From contig MPDC01000017.1 in the NCBI GenBank assembly GCA_001874255.1, positions 1 to 64,000 on the forward strand: DNA of 64,000 nt, in the 5' to 3' direction. Source of the stretch: Alphaproteobacteria bacterium MedPE-SWcel (lineage in GTDB: Bacteria; Pseudomonadota; Alphaproteobacteria; Rhodobacterales; Rhodobacteraceae). The notes beneath the pieces were generated by a model, which did no database searches, had not been told where the DNA came from, and saw only the letters and a list, made by a program, of their open reading frames with translations. This document shows positions 26,034 to 34,474 of this stretch, piece by piece (positions within the stretch are counted from its first letter, which is position 1; each line of letters starts with the position of its first letter). Both the position numbers and the translations under genes were made by a program.

Positions 26034-26752
26034 GAGAGCCCGCCTGTCCGTTCAAGAAACCAGTCCTGCAACCGCGCGCCGCCACGGATGTCGCCTGCCT
26101 TCCCATCTTCGAGGATCTGACCCTGATGCAAGACCAGGAGATGATCGCTGTCCCGTACTTCATCCGTCAGATGGGTGGTCCACAAAACACTCATGCCTTG
26201 ATCCGCCAAGTCGTGCACATGATCGGTGATCGCTGCCCGCGCGGCGGCATCCAAACCGACGGTGGGCTCATCCAGCAAAAGCATCCTTGGGTGGTGCAGC
26301 AACGCGCGAGCGAGTTCGGTTCGCCGCCGATGGCCCCCATTCAGATTTCGCGCGCGTTCCTCGGCCCGTTCCAACATGCCAAGACGATCCAAAGCGGCAT
26401 CGCTGCGGATGCGGATATCCCGGCGCGACAATCCGTGCAGTGCTCCGAAATAGGCCAGGTTCTGACGGACCGTGAGGTCCAGGTCCAACGTAGGTTGTTG
26501 AAATACAACGCCCAACGCGGCCAAAGCGTTTCGAGGGCTACGTCCAAGGCTATGGCCGGCAAGACGGATTTCACCACTGCCAGGTGCGACCAAGAGCCGT
26601 GTCAAAAGGGACACGAGCGTCGATTTCCCCGCTCCGTTCGGGCCCAACAAGGCGCAGAACTGTCCTCGGGCTATTTCAAAGGATATGTTCTTTAATGCAT
26701 CTGTTGCGCCGTATTGAAATGACAGATCACGCGCTTCGAAACCATTGGTCAT
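26030..26752 (-). CDS. PedB-like ABC ATP-binding protein of the PQQ-dehydrogenase-associated ABC transporter
   Basis: A 240-residue ATPase. The ATG at 26752 is chosen because GGGAGGAA lies just upstream, although an ATG six codons earlier is in frame. Walker A is GPNGAGKST (37-45) and Walker B is MLLLDEP with a following VGLD D-loop. The signature is NGGHRRR in place of LSGGQ, a variant characteristic of this PQQ-linked subfamily. It energises the PedC-like permease. Confidence 0.88.
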   Translation of the reverse strand: MTNGFEARDLSFQYGATDALKNISFEIARGQFCALLGPNGAGKSTLVSLLTRLLVAPGSGEIRLAGHSLGRSPRNALAALGVVFQQPTLDLDLTVRQNLAYFGALHGLSRRDIRIRSDAALDRLGMLERAEERARNLNGGHRRRTELARALLHHPRMLLLDEPTVGLDAAARAAITDHVHDLADQGMSVLWTTHLTDEVRDSDHLLVLHQGQILEDGKAGDIRGGARLQDWFLERTGGLS

Positions 26753-26998
26753 CAAATTCCTCCCTGACAAAGCCTACAAAGCAAATGCCTCCATGGAAAC
26801 CGCGCAATGAGACGCCGTAGGCAGCTTCGTACCGGAATCGCGCTGTGTCTGAAGGGCTTTGTCCACTGGCTGAGAGGGGGTGAACGGGTGCCGATCCTGC
26901 ACCGAGGTCCCCGGCATGGAAGGAAGGGGTGGTCGCGTCTCGCACTTTGTCCGAGCGGTCCCCCTGCACCGCCACGTCATCCATGAGGCAAATTCCGA

Positions 26999-27026
26999 CC
27001 ATATAGAATATCGATTTTCTATATGG
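26999..27026. promoter_or_regulatory. perfect 10-bp inverted repeat, probable operator
   Basis: CCATATAGAA (26999-27008) and TTCTATATGG (27017-27026) are exact inverted copies with an 8-bp AT-rich spacer containing ATCGAT. It sits about 65 bp before the cupin gene in otherwise GC-rich DNA. This looks like a dimeric regulator site. Confidence 0.6.
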
Positions 27027-27052
27027 ACCGGGATGCACTAGCATCGAGAAAC

Positions 27053-27066
27053 CGAAGGCGCCTTCG
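27053..27066. promoter_or_regulatory. perfect 14-bp palindrome in the cupin gene leader
   Basis: CGAAGGCGCCTTCG is an exact palindrome, extended by GAAA before and TTTC after with one unpaired C. It lies 27 bp before the cupin start, just upstream of the ribosome binding site. It could be an operator or form a stable mRNA hairpin. Confidence 0.5.
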
Positions 27067-27092
27067 TTTCCATTTCAGGGCAGGAGGAAACG

Positions 27093-27560
27093 ATGAAAGA
27101 CAATGTTTTGGGGCCCGGCTCCATTGAATGGCTCGGCACGCATTACCGGACGACACTGACCACGGCCGAGACCGGCGGGGTGATGTCGATTACTGACTCT
27201 GTCTCGCCCCCGGGCAGTGGCCCTGCGCGCCATATCCACCATGACGCCGACGAGACATTCGTGATCCTTACCGGAGATGCGGAGTTCTGGCTTGCGGGAG
27301 AGCGGTTCGTCCGAGGTCCCGCGCAAACGGTGTTCATCCCGCGCGGAACCGAGCACACATTTCGCATTCTCAGTGACACGCCATGTCGCCACCTGGTGAT
27401 CCTGACGCCCGGTGGTTTTGAGGGGTTCTTTGCCGAAATGGCCGAGGGGCAGTTTCGCATCCCGCAGGATATGCCCGCCATCGAAGACAGCGCAGCACGG
27501 CACAATCTGACGTTCACCGGGCCGCCCCTTGGCGCCGAGGAAGCAGAGGCAGGACTATGA
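27093..27560 (+). CDS. cupin-domain protein
   Basis: A 155-residue single-domain cupin. Metal-ligand candidates are in motif 1 (HIHHDADETFVILTGDAEFW) and motif 2 (IPRGTEHTFRIL), so a mononuclear metal site is likely. The start has AGGAGGAAACG upstream. It overlaps the next gene, for a small membrane protein, by 4 bp. The substrate is unknown; quercetinase-like or sugar-binding cupins share this layout. Confidence 0.8.
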   Translation: MKDNVLGPGSIEWLGTHYRTTLTTAETGGVMSITDSVSPPGSGPARHIHHDADETFVILTGDAEFWLAGERFVRGPAQTVFIPRGTEHTFRILSDTPCRHLVILTPGGFEGFFAEMAEGQFRIPQDMPAIEDSAARHNLTFTGPPLGAEEAEAGL

Positions 27561-27946
27561 GACGAGCCGCCACCTTGTTTTTTGCCGCCGCCGCGGTTTT
27601 TGCCTTGATCGGCATGGCCTGGGGGATCCAGATGTCTGCCAGCCATGACCACAGCCTTTCACCAGCGCATGGCCACCTGAACCTGATAGGTTTTGTCGCC
27701 ATGGCCGTATTCGGGACCTACTATGCGCTGACCCCAAAGGCTGCGGCAAGCCGGTTGGCGCCTGTCCATTTCGCCACGACGATTGCTACGGTTCTTGTCC
27801 TGACGCCGGGCATCGCCATGGCGATTGCCGGTCGCGGCGAGACTCTGGCGCAGATTGGCTCTGTTTTGGCAGTGATCTCCATGGCGCTTTTCGCCCTCAG
27901 CGTGTTCCGCCATGGTGTCGGCCCTGAATCTGAAAGCGCGACCTAG
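27557..27946 (+). CDS. small four-helix membrane protein
   Basis: A 129-residue integral membrane protein with about four helices (LFFAAAAVFALIGMAWGI, LNLIGFVAMAVFGTYYAL, FATTIATVLVLTPGIAMAI, IGSVLAVISMALFALSVF). The HGHLNLIGFVAMAVFGTYYAL segment resembles a helix of heme-copper oxidase/NorB-like subunits, with two His that could bind heme. It is coupled to the cupin gene by an ATGA overlap. Function unknown. Confidence 0.65.
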   Translation: MRRAATLFFAAAAVFALIGMAWGIQMSASHDHSLSPAHGHLNLIGFVAMAVFGTYYALTPKAAASRLAPVHFATTIATVLVLTPGIAMAIAGRGETLAQIGSVLAVISMALFALSVFRHGVGPESESAT

Positions 27947-28133
27947 GACCGTCGCGCCCATCCCCAACGGGCAGAGGAGTGGGCAGCTCCGGTGCGCCAC
28001 CGCAAGGACGGCCGGAGGTGCCCTGTGGTCAGGGAGGTCACTCCGGCAATGGCGCGGAACCTCTGGGACTGGCTGTCTCGAGCCGTGACAAACAGGGGCG
28101 GTGCCGCCAAGATGGCGTAGAGGAGGGCTGTTC

Positions 28134-29105
28134 ATGAACCTTGCCGCCTTTGATCTCAACCTATTGAAAGTGCTGGATGCGCTGTTGATCGAAGGATCAA
28201 CCACGCGCGCCGCCTCCCGCGTTGGACTGTCCCAACCTGCCGTATCGGCCGCGCTGGGCCGTCTCAGACTGGCGCTGGATGATCCGCTTTTCGTGCGGGA
28301 AGGTGGTGCCCTGCGGCCAACGGACTTTGCGAGCGCGCTGCGGGAACCCATCCGAACCCATCTGAGCGGGTTGGAGCATACGCTGGCTGGCGCGGGACCT
28401 TTTGATCCTGCCAATTGCAACGCCGCTTTCCGGATTTCGGGCTCTGACTACTTCTCTGTCATGCTGCTGCCGACGCTCATGCAGCGGCTGGGCAAGCGGG
28501 CACCTCATATGAGGTTGAGCTTTGTTGACCTGGTCCATCCCGGAAACCTGCATGAGATGGGGCGTATGGATGTGGATATCGCACTTCCCTGCACCCACGA
28601 TATCCCGTCCAAAATTGTCGCGGAACCCATGTTCTGGTCGGCATGGCACGTGGTGTCCAGAACCGGTCATCCAAGATTGCTACGCTCCGGGATTCGCGAA
28701 GGAGACGAGATTCCGATCGATCTCTATTGTGACATGGATCATGTCGTATTCTCATCAGATGGGCGGCAAGCAAGCTATGAGGATCAACTCCTGTCAACGC
28801 TTGGACGATCGAGACGCGTGGCGTTGACGGTCAACAGTTTTCGCGATCTTTATGAAATCGTCGCCGGAAGCGATTTGCTGGCCGTTTTGCCTGGTACGCT
28901 CGCGCGCGCCGTTGCGCAGCGATTTGGCCTGACGGTACATCCGGTTCCGTTTCCGATGGAGCCCGCGCTGTTGTGGGTCGCTTGGAATCGATGGCAGACC
29001 GACGACCCTGCCCATCGCTGGCTGCGCGGTGAAATCGCAGATCTCTTGCGCCACCTGAACGACGTGGATCGGCCCCTGCCAAGAGAGGCTTCCGCCGGAT
29101 TTTGA
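28134..29105 (+). CDS. LysR-family transcriptional regulator
   Basis: A 323-residue LysR regulator starting at the ATG at 28134 (MNLAAFDLNLLKVLDALL). The N-terminal helix-turn-helix contains GSTTRAASRVGLSQPAVSAALGRLR, and the effector domain follows. It resembles the NodD/NahR branch, which keeps the FDLNLL start. The downstream DNA holds a decayed IS element, so its original target may be the zinc dehydrogenase at 29817 or the upstream cupin genes. Confidence 0.87.
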   Translation: MNLAAFDLNLLKVLDALLIEGSTTRAASRVGLSQPAVSAALGRLRLALDDPLFVREGGALRPTDFASALREPIRTHLSGLEHTLAGAGPFDPANCNAAFRISGSDYFSVMLLPTLMQRLGKRAPHMRLSFVDLVHPGNLHEMGRMDVDIALPCTHDIPSKIVAEPMFWSAWHVVSRTGHPRLLRSGIREGDEIPIDLYCDMDHVVFSSDGRQASYEDQLLSTLGRSRRVALTVNSFRDLYEIVAGSDLLAVLPGTLARAVAQRFGLTVHPVPFPMEPALLWVAWNRWQTDDPAHRWLRGEIADLLRHLNDVDRPLPREASAGF

Positions 29106-29240
29106 ACCAATAGCTGAGGTAGGGCGACACGTGGAACAGATGATCCCGACTGTCGAAGAGAAAGAACCACTCAGTAGACTGAAGTGATCCTGTCTTTTCG
29201 GACAGATGAGCAGCAATTCCAAGGTGTATCGGTTTCGGTT
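29106..29240. other. intergenic DNA after the LysR gene
   Basis: This stretch joins the LysR gene to the decayed IS3 fragment. I see no gene in it. Confidence 0.3.
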
Positions 29241-29609
29241 TCATGCTGCTGGCGCCTGATCTCGACCGGCCAAATCTGCGTCGCCTGGTCTCTTCCCTTC
29301 AAGCGGAGAGTGAGACCGCATGGTATTGTGGAATGCGATCCAGTTGTCGGTTGCCCGTCGGGCTTTGAAGCCGCCTTCGATTTTTTCAAGGTAGACGGCC
29401 TCCTGCCTCAGTGACCGCCAGGGGGGCGTTCGATGAAGATATTGTCGAGGTCTCTGCCACGCCCGTCCATCCACTGCCCGGCAGTGCATGTTTACATGCA
29501 TGAGAGGGGAGATCGCCCCCCCCCCCCGCGTCACCAGCTTGCACTGTTGGCCTATGCTCAGCTTGGGATGGCCGCGCTGGGGCATCGAGCCTTTCCTCGC
29601 CGGGCTCAC
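29241..29609 (-). pseudogene. internally deleted IS3-family transposase (OrfB) remnant
   Basis: Read on the minus strand, the start resembles an IS3 OrfB N-terminus (GHPKLSIGQQCKLV). It then jumps to the C-terminal part (WRSLRQEAVYLEKIEGGF, WIAFHNTMRSHSPLEGK). The catalytic core between them is missing. The DNIFIER motif before WRSL is in another frame because of a changed C-run (GGGGGG on the plus strand near 29421-29426). An 11-bp C tract on the plus strand at 29517-29527 lies near the deletion junction. The element is non-functional. Confidence 0.7.
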
Positions 29610-29816
29610 GTCTTGAGAGCTTCCGACAAAAGCGCCGTCTCAACATAGTGGTTGCGTCCGCAGCAGGAGGTATGTTCAGTGTCCGTGATTGCCGCTCTTG
29701 GCGCCTCTCCTGCTCGATAGAGCGCCGTTGGGGCAGGTTTTCTTTCAGTCCATCCGGCTGGCTCTTCGATGGGAATGCATCGTTGCAGCCTGATCACGAA
29801 CCCTGGAGTTTTCGAC

Positions 29817-30929
29817 ATGAGCACCATCGGTAAACAGCTATTCACCACGCTAGAAAGCAATGGCACACTCACCGTTGCGATCGAGGAGGTGACCTTTCCC
29901 GACCCCACCGGCAATCAGGTTCTTGTGAAAATGGAAGCGGCACCGATCAACCCGTCGGATCTCGCCATTCTTGCTGGTGCGGCCGATCTTGAGAATGCCG
30001 AATATTCGTCCGGAAAATACGTCGCCGCCATGCCGGAGCCGTTCAATGCGGCATCCAAGGCGCGTCACGGGCTGAAACTTCCTGCTGGCAATGAAGGCGC
30101 GGGCACCGTTGTCGCAACGGGTGACGCAGACATGGCCAAATCGCTGATGGGCCAGCGCGTCGCCTGTGTGCCGGGAAATGCCTACAGCCAGTACTGCATC
30201 GCCGATGCGCAGATGTGCCTGCCACTGGGCGACTATTCGGCAGAGGATGGGGCGAGCGCCTTCGTCAATCCCATGACCGCGCTGGGGTTTGTGGAATCCG
30301 CGAAAAGGGACGGCCAGAATGCGATGCTGCATACGGTTGGGGCCTCCAATCTGGGCCAGATGTTGACGCGTATCTGCCAGCAAGACGGTATCGGACTGGT
30401 CAACCTTGTGCGCAAGGAGGATCAGGTCAAATTGCTCAAGGAGCTTGGCTCGACCCATGTGGTCAATTCGTCGGATGACGACTTCATGCACCAACTCCGG
30501 TCCGCGATCGACGACACCGACGCCTTCTACGGGTTCGACCCGATCGGCGGGGGAAAGACGGTCGATAGTGTATTTAAGGCGATGGAGCAGGTCGCGGTTG
30601 CCAAGATGACCGAGTATTCGCGCTATGGGTCCAATCAGCAAAAGCGCATGTTCATCTACGGACGTCTGGACGTTGGTCCAACGATCCTGTCGCCAAGTTA
30701 CGGCTTTGGCTGGACCCTGTCAGGATGGCTTCTGTTTCCATTCCTGCAATCCGTCGGACTGGAAACGGTGGGACGGATGCGCACGCGCGTGCTTGAAAAC
30801 CTGACGACCACCTTTGCCAGCCACTACAAGAAACGGGTTGATCTCGAAGAGATGCTGACCAAGGAAGCCGTAACCGATTATCGCGCCATGAAAACGGGTG
30901 AGAAATACCTCGTCATGCCGTGGAAATAA
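29817..30929 (+). CDS. zinc-binding/quinone oxidoreductase-type alcohol dehydrogenase (MDR family)
   Basis: A 370-residue medium-chain dehydrogenase/reductase. The start at 29817 follows a GGAG, and an in-frame extension to 29769 is unlikely. It has the APINPSDLAIL substrate loop, GNEGAGTVVATG, and a Rossmann segment (MLHTVGASNLGQMLTRICQ). The classical zinc-binding Cys/His set is not obvious, which suggests a quinone-reductase or enoyl-reductase-like enzyme using NADPH. Substrate unknown. It stands alone downstream of the IS3 remnant. Confidence 0.8.
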   Translation: MSTIGKQLFTTLESNGTLTVAIEEVTFPDPTGNQVLVKMEAAPINPSDLAILAGAADLENAEYSSGKYVAAMPEPFNAASKARHGLKLPAGNEGAGTVVATGDADMAKSLMGQRVACVPGNAYSQYCIADAQMCLPLGDYSAEDGASAFVNPMTALGFVESAKRDGQNAMLHTVGASNLGQMLTRICQQDGIGLVNLVRKEDQVKLLKELGSTHVVNSSDDDFMHQLRSAIDDTDAFYGFDPIGGGKTVDSVFKAMEQVAVAKMTEYSRYGSNQQKRMFIYGRLDVGPTILSPSYGFGWTLSGWLLFPFLQSVGLETVGRMRTRVLENLTTTFASHYKKRVDLEEMLTKEAVTDYRAMKTGEKYLVMPWK

Positions 30930-31196
30930 GGGGCAGATCCCAGATCCGTGAGCTTGGCTCCGACGTCCTGCGGGGGGCAGGGCAGGACATTCTCGTCTTC
31001 GACCCGCCCCTGCCCGCGCAACGCCCATATGCGGCGTGGCCGCGCCGAGCGCCTGAGCAATTTGAGGGCCCCACGCCCGGCGCGCGTGCGTCAGACGGGG
31101 AACCGGAATACCCAAATCCAACCTGCAGACTCTCGTTATGAATGAGGGATCAGTGGGGGGCAGGTCATCAGGGATGCCTGTTGCAAAGGCATGGTT

Positions 31197-32210
31197 TCAA
31201 TTCCGTTGCGCCTTGGTTCCCAGCAGCAGCAGGAAGACAAAAGCTGATCCGACAGAGGTGGTTACAATGCCGACAGGCAGTTCTTGTGGTGCCAGGATCA
31301 GCCGCGACAGGATGTCAGAGGCGGTCAGAAGAACAGCGCCGATCACAGCGGCCATTGGCAAGAGGCGGCGATGCAGGGGGCCAGCCAGGCCACGGGCGAT
31401 ATGGGGCACCATGAGTCCAACAAAGCCGATGACACCGGCCACTGACACAAAAGCGGCCGTGGCCAGAGCAGAGATCAAGAACATGCGGGTCCGCAGGTGG
31501 CCAACCGGCACCCCAAGGCTGGCGGCGGTGATATCCCCTGCCAAAAGCGCGTCGAGCCAGCGGCTGCGCCACATCGCATAGGTCGCGATCAAGGCCACGC
31601 CGGCGCCGACCAGCGGCAGGGTTTCCCAACGGGCCAGTCCCAGCCCGCCCAGCATCCAGAAGATCACCGAATGCGCCGCGCGGTTGTCTCCGGAAAAAAT
31701 CAGGTAGTTGGTGATCGCGGCAAAGAGGAAGGACACGGCCAGCCCTGCCAGAATCAACTTTTCCGGGGCGCTGCTCTGGAGGCTCCGCACCAGCAGCAGG
31801 ACTATTCCAGAGGCGACAAGCCCACCGCTGAAGGCTGCAAGCGGCAGGGTCCAGAGGCCCAGAATATCGCCGGTGACGGTGATGACGAAAACCGCACCAG
31901 CGGCCGCACCGGAAGAAAGGCCAAATAGAAAGGGGTCCGCCAAATCATTGCGGGTTGTGGTTTGCAGCACGACACCAACCAGCCCCAATCCCGCACCGAT
32001 CAGGGCGGCAAACAGAGCCCGTGGCAGGCGAAGGTCAAGGATAATCCGCTGCAACGGTTCAGGTTCTGCACTGCCGAACCCCAAGCCGGTCGATATTGCG
32101 GCGAAGACCTCTGCCAGCGGTATTCTGGTGGCTCCGTACAGCACCGACAGCAACAAAAGGGCGACCAGAACGGTCGCCCCCAGTATCAGTGAGAGACCAT
32201 ATCGGCCCAT
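31197..32210 (-). CDS. btuC: FecCD-family ABC permease of a cobalamin-type uptake system
   Basis: A 337-residue permease with about ten transmembrane helices. Family blocks are LRLPRALFAALIGAGLGLVGVVLQTTTRN, LADPFLFGLSSGAAAG and GFVGLMVPHIARGLAG. The permease gene starts 1 bp after the binding-protein gene. Because a cobalamin riboswitch lies upstream of the operon, B12 or a related corrinoid is the likely substrate. Siderophore transporters share the same fold. Confidence 0.82.
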   Translation of the reverse strand: MGRYGLSLILGATVLVALLLLSVLYGATRIPLAEVFAAISTGLGFGSAEPEPLQRIILDLRLPRALFAALIGAGLGLVGVVLQTTTRNDLADPFLFGLSSGAAAGAVFVITVTGDILGLWTLPLAAFSGGLVASGIVLLLVRSLQSSAPEKLILAGLAVSFLFAAITNYLIFSGDNRAAHSVIFWMLGGLGLARWETLPLVGAGVALIATYAMWRSRWLDALLAGDITAASLGVPVGHLRTRMFLISALATAAFVSVAGVIGFVGLMVPHIARGLAGPLHRRLLPMAAVIGAVLLTASDILSRLILAPQELPVGIVTTSVGSAFVFLLLLGTKAQRN

Positions 32211-32211
32211 C

Positions 32212-33159
32212 TCAGTTCAGGCCCGGATGCATGGCCCTGGCCATTTTTGCGATCGCAGCAATGTTTGCAGGCCCAGGTGTCAGCTCTTCATAGCGCAGCC
32301 CCACCCAGCGTTCGTTCCTGACCGCATCGGTATGGGCCATCACCGGGTGCTGCTGTAGAAACTTGAAGGTATCCTCGGCGCCATTGCCATTCTGGTAGTC
32401 CAGCAGCACCAGGAATTCCGGATTGGCCGCTGCCACGGCCTCCCAGGAGGTGCGCCCCCAGCTGGTGTCCATGTCATGGGTGACGCTGCTGCCACCGGCT
32501 GCGGTGATCATCGCGTCCGGAATGGCAAATTTACCCGCAGTGAAAGGCGCATCGGCAGGTCCGTCCAGCAGGAAGACGCGCGGTTTCGGCTGATCGGCGG
32601 TTTGCGCTTCAATACCGGCCAATTGCGCGCGCCAATCGGCAACCAGCGCCTCTGCCTTGTCTTCAACCTGCATCACCCTGCCAAGGCGCAGCACATCGTT
32701 GAACAAGAGATCCATACTGGCCACGGGGCGATCCTTGTCCAGATGCACGCAGCTCTCGGTCAGGACCAGCGTCTTGATCCCAAAAGGGGCAAGCGTGTCG
32801 GGCGTGACATCGCCGCCGGGCTTCATGCCGTAATACCAGCCAGCAAAAAACAGATCTGCCGAGGCCGAAATCAGGTTCTCGATGCTAGGATACTTGGGCG
32901 CGAGCTCCGGGATCTCACCGCGTTTGGTATCAAATTCGGGGCTGGTCTTGTACCATCCGGTGATCCCTGTAACGCCAACCATCCTGTCCTGAAGCCCGAG
33001 CGCAAAAGCCATCTCCGACATATTGATGTCATGCACCACCATCCGTTCCGGCATGGTCTCAAAGACCAGAGGAGCGCCGCAATTGTCGACCGTAACCTCA
33101 TAGGCGGCGGCGCCACTTGCCACACCAAGCAGGAGTGCAGCAGACCGGAGAGTTTTCAT
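32212..33159 (-). CDS. btuF: periplasmic binding protein of the cobalamin-type uptake system
   Basis: A 315-residue secreted helical-backbone binding protein (BtuF/FhuD superfamily) with a signal peptide MKTLRSAALLLGVASGAAA. Conserved segments include ERMVVHDINMSEMAFALGLQDRMVGVTG and EFLVLLDYQNGNG. The many Tyr/Trp (GWYYGMKPGG) fit corrinoid or siderophore binding. It overlaps the ATPase stop by 4 bp (ATGA). B12 specificity is inferred from the riboswitch. Confidence 0.8.
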   Translation of the reverse strand: MKTLRSAALLLGVASGAAAYEVTVDNCGAPLVFETMPERMVVHDINMSEMAFALGLQDRMVGVTGITGWYKTSPEFDTKRGEIPELAPKYPSIENLISASADLFFAGWYYGMKPGGDVTPDTLAPFGIKTLVLTESCVHLDKDRPVASMDLLFNDVLRLGRVMQVEDKAEALVADWRAQLAGIEAQTADQPKPRVFLLDGPADAPFTAGKFAIPDAMITAAGGSSVTHDMDTSWGRTSWEAVAAANPEFLVLLDYQNGNGAEDTFKFLQQHPVMAHTDAVRNERWVGLRYEELTPGPANIAAIAKMARAMHPGLN

Positions 33160-33962
33160 TGTGTGTTTTCCTTCAGGTTTTCGATCTTGGTTTTACGAAG
33201 GTCGAGAACCGGGATCATCCGGCCCTCGTGCGGGAGATTCAGGTAGCTGACACCAAAGGTCGCCTGGACATTCTCGGGGGTGAGCACCTCGGAGGCCGCG
33301 CCAAAGGCGACAAGGCGGGTTGATTTCATCAGCGCGGCATGGGTGGCAAATTCCGGGATCATCACCAGATCATGCACCACCATGACCACGGTGATCCCCA
33401 GAGAGGCGACCAGAGACAGGATGCGCCCCTTGGCTTGCGGATCCAGATGGTTGGTCGGCTCATCCAGGAACAACAGCTCCGGCTCCTGTGCCAGCGCGCG
33501 GGCAATATGCGCCCGTTGGCGCTCCCCGCCTGACAGCTGTGCCATCGGTTTCAGAGCCATTTTGGATAGGCCGGTGAGATCCAGAATATGTGCGAGCATG
33601 CGGCTGTTCTGGGCTGCTGACCTGCGTGCCGCGATCGGCAATTGCCCGAGCGCCACATAGTCGCGAAGCCGGAGCCTCCCATCGGGCGCGCTGTTCTGGC
33701 TGACAAGAGCAATCACCCCGGCCCGGTCCTGCGCTTTCATCTGGCGCAGGCAGGAGCCGGCGATCAGAACCTCTCCGGTCGCCAGGGGCTCGGTGCCAGA
33801 AAGCAGAGACAGCAGGGTCGACTTGCCAGCCCCATTCGGCCCCGCAATTGCCAGTATCGCGCCCTGTTGCAAATCAAAGGAGACCCCTGAAACCAGTGCC
33901 TCGCCATTCAGAGAGCAATATTCCAGATCACGCACAGAGAGAAAGGTTTGCGAGGCCGTCAT
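33156..33962 (-). CDS. btuD: ABC ATP-binding protein of the cobalamin-type uptake system
   Basis: A 268-residue ATPase of the FepC/BtuD type. Walker A is GPNGAGKST, the signature LSGGERQR, and Walker B LLFLDEP followed by NHLD. The ATG at 33962 is supported by overlap with the preceding small ORF (ATGA) and by MTASQTFLSVRDLEY as a normal N-terminus. It is the first intact gene of the riboswitch-controlled operon. Confidence 0.85.
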   Translation of the reverse strand: MTASQTFLSVRDLEYCSLNGEALVSGVSFDLQQGAILAIAGPNGAGKSTLLSLLSGTEPLATGEVLIAGSCLRQMKAQDRAGVIALVSQNSAPDGRLRLRDYVALGQLPIAARRSAAQNSRMLAHILDLTGLSKMALKPMAQLSGGERQRAHIARALAQEPELLFLDEPTNHLDPQAKGRILSLVASLGITVVMVVHDLVMIPEFATHAALMKSTRLVAFGAASEVLTPENVQATFGVSYLNLPHEGRMIPVLDLRKTKIENLKENTQ

Positions 33963-34138
33963 CTGCGGGTCTCCGGACAGCGGCTGGGAAGCCCGGCAAG
34001 GTCCGCGGTGGGGCCGACTGCGCGCAGCGCAAACCGCGCCGGAAGACGTGTGGTCAATCGGGCGCGTAGCTTGCGGCCTGGACCTGCGTCCTTGCGGGCG
34101 GTGCAAATCAAGATGAAATGATCAGGGTCTTGTGCCAT
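33959..34138 (-). pseudogene. possible truncated DUF1636-like metal-binding protein
   Basis: A 59-residue reading frame (MAQDPDHFILICTARKDAGP, then LPARFALRAV) with AGGCGAGG before the ATG and an ATGA overlap with btuD. The start resembles small DUF1636 proteins, which are often encoded in B12-riboswitch operons, but the usual second Cys of the first CxxC is replaced by Arg and the remainder is missing. It may be a decayed gene that still couples translation to btuD. Confidence 0.35.
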
Positions 34139-34220
34139 GCCTCGCCTCGCAGCCATGCGGGCGAAGAGAGGGGGTATCGGTCCTGCGACCACAGATTCTA
34201 TGTGCCATCTACGCCTCCTA

Positions 34221-34237
34221 CAGGACTCCCCGTCCTG
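34221..34237 (-). promoter_or_regulatory. hairpin after the B12 box, possible expression platform
   Basis: CAGGAC and GTCCTG flank a 5-base loop (perfect 6-bp stem) about 20 nt after the B12-box end of the cobalamin riboswitch. It could switch with the riboswitch to control translation or termination. There is no T-run. Confidence 0.4.
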
Positions 34238-34249
34238 GATTGGGTGAAC

Positions 34250-34418
34250 TCCTGGATGGCAGGTCTCCTGACTCGCGGGTCGAGGCCCTGCTGCGCCTTC
34301 CCACCCCAAGGGGCAGTGGCCTATTGCAGCAATGCTCTCCGCTCACAGTTGCGGGGGCAGTCACGGATTTGGCGCCTTTTGGCTACTCCACACCGTATTC
34401 CCTTTTCATTCTCCCGGA
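34250..34418 (-). ncRNA. cobalamin riboswitch
   Basis: On the minus strand the aptamer reads in order GGGAATACGGTG, then CTGCCCCCGCAACTGTGA, GCCACTG, GGGAAGGC and the B12 box GTCAGGAGACCTGCC (34258-34272). These are the conserved blocks of the adenosylcobalamin riboswitch. It lies about 290 nt upstream of btuD and is expected to lower expression of the uptake genes when cobalamin is plentiful. Confidence 0.93.
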
Positions 34419-34444
34419 GTGACCCCAGGAAAAACCATCAAGGC

Positions 34445-34474
34445 CTTGTAGGAGGCCAGGCGGATTTCTGTCAA
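34445..34474 (-). promoter_or_regulatory. probable sigma70 promoter of the riboswitch-btu operon
   Basis: On the minus strand TTGACA (34474-34469) is followed 18 bp later by TACAAG (34450-34445), close to the -35 and -10 consensus. Transcription would begin around 34438, just before the riboswitch. The -35 box overlaps the end of a 10-bp tandem repeat. Confidence 0.55.

Larger units (their letters stand above)
26753..27092. other. divergent control region with two dyads
   Basis: These 340 bp lie between the minus-strand PedB-like gene and the plus-strand cupin gene. No gene is supported. The region contains the inverted repeat at 26999-27026 and the palindrome at 27053-27066, listed separately, both nearer the cupin gene. 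Confidence 0.5.

Noticed and set aside
29517..29527. C-tract as a contingency locus of an active gene
   Set aside because: It lies within a decayed transposase and not in an intact reading frame or promoter.
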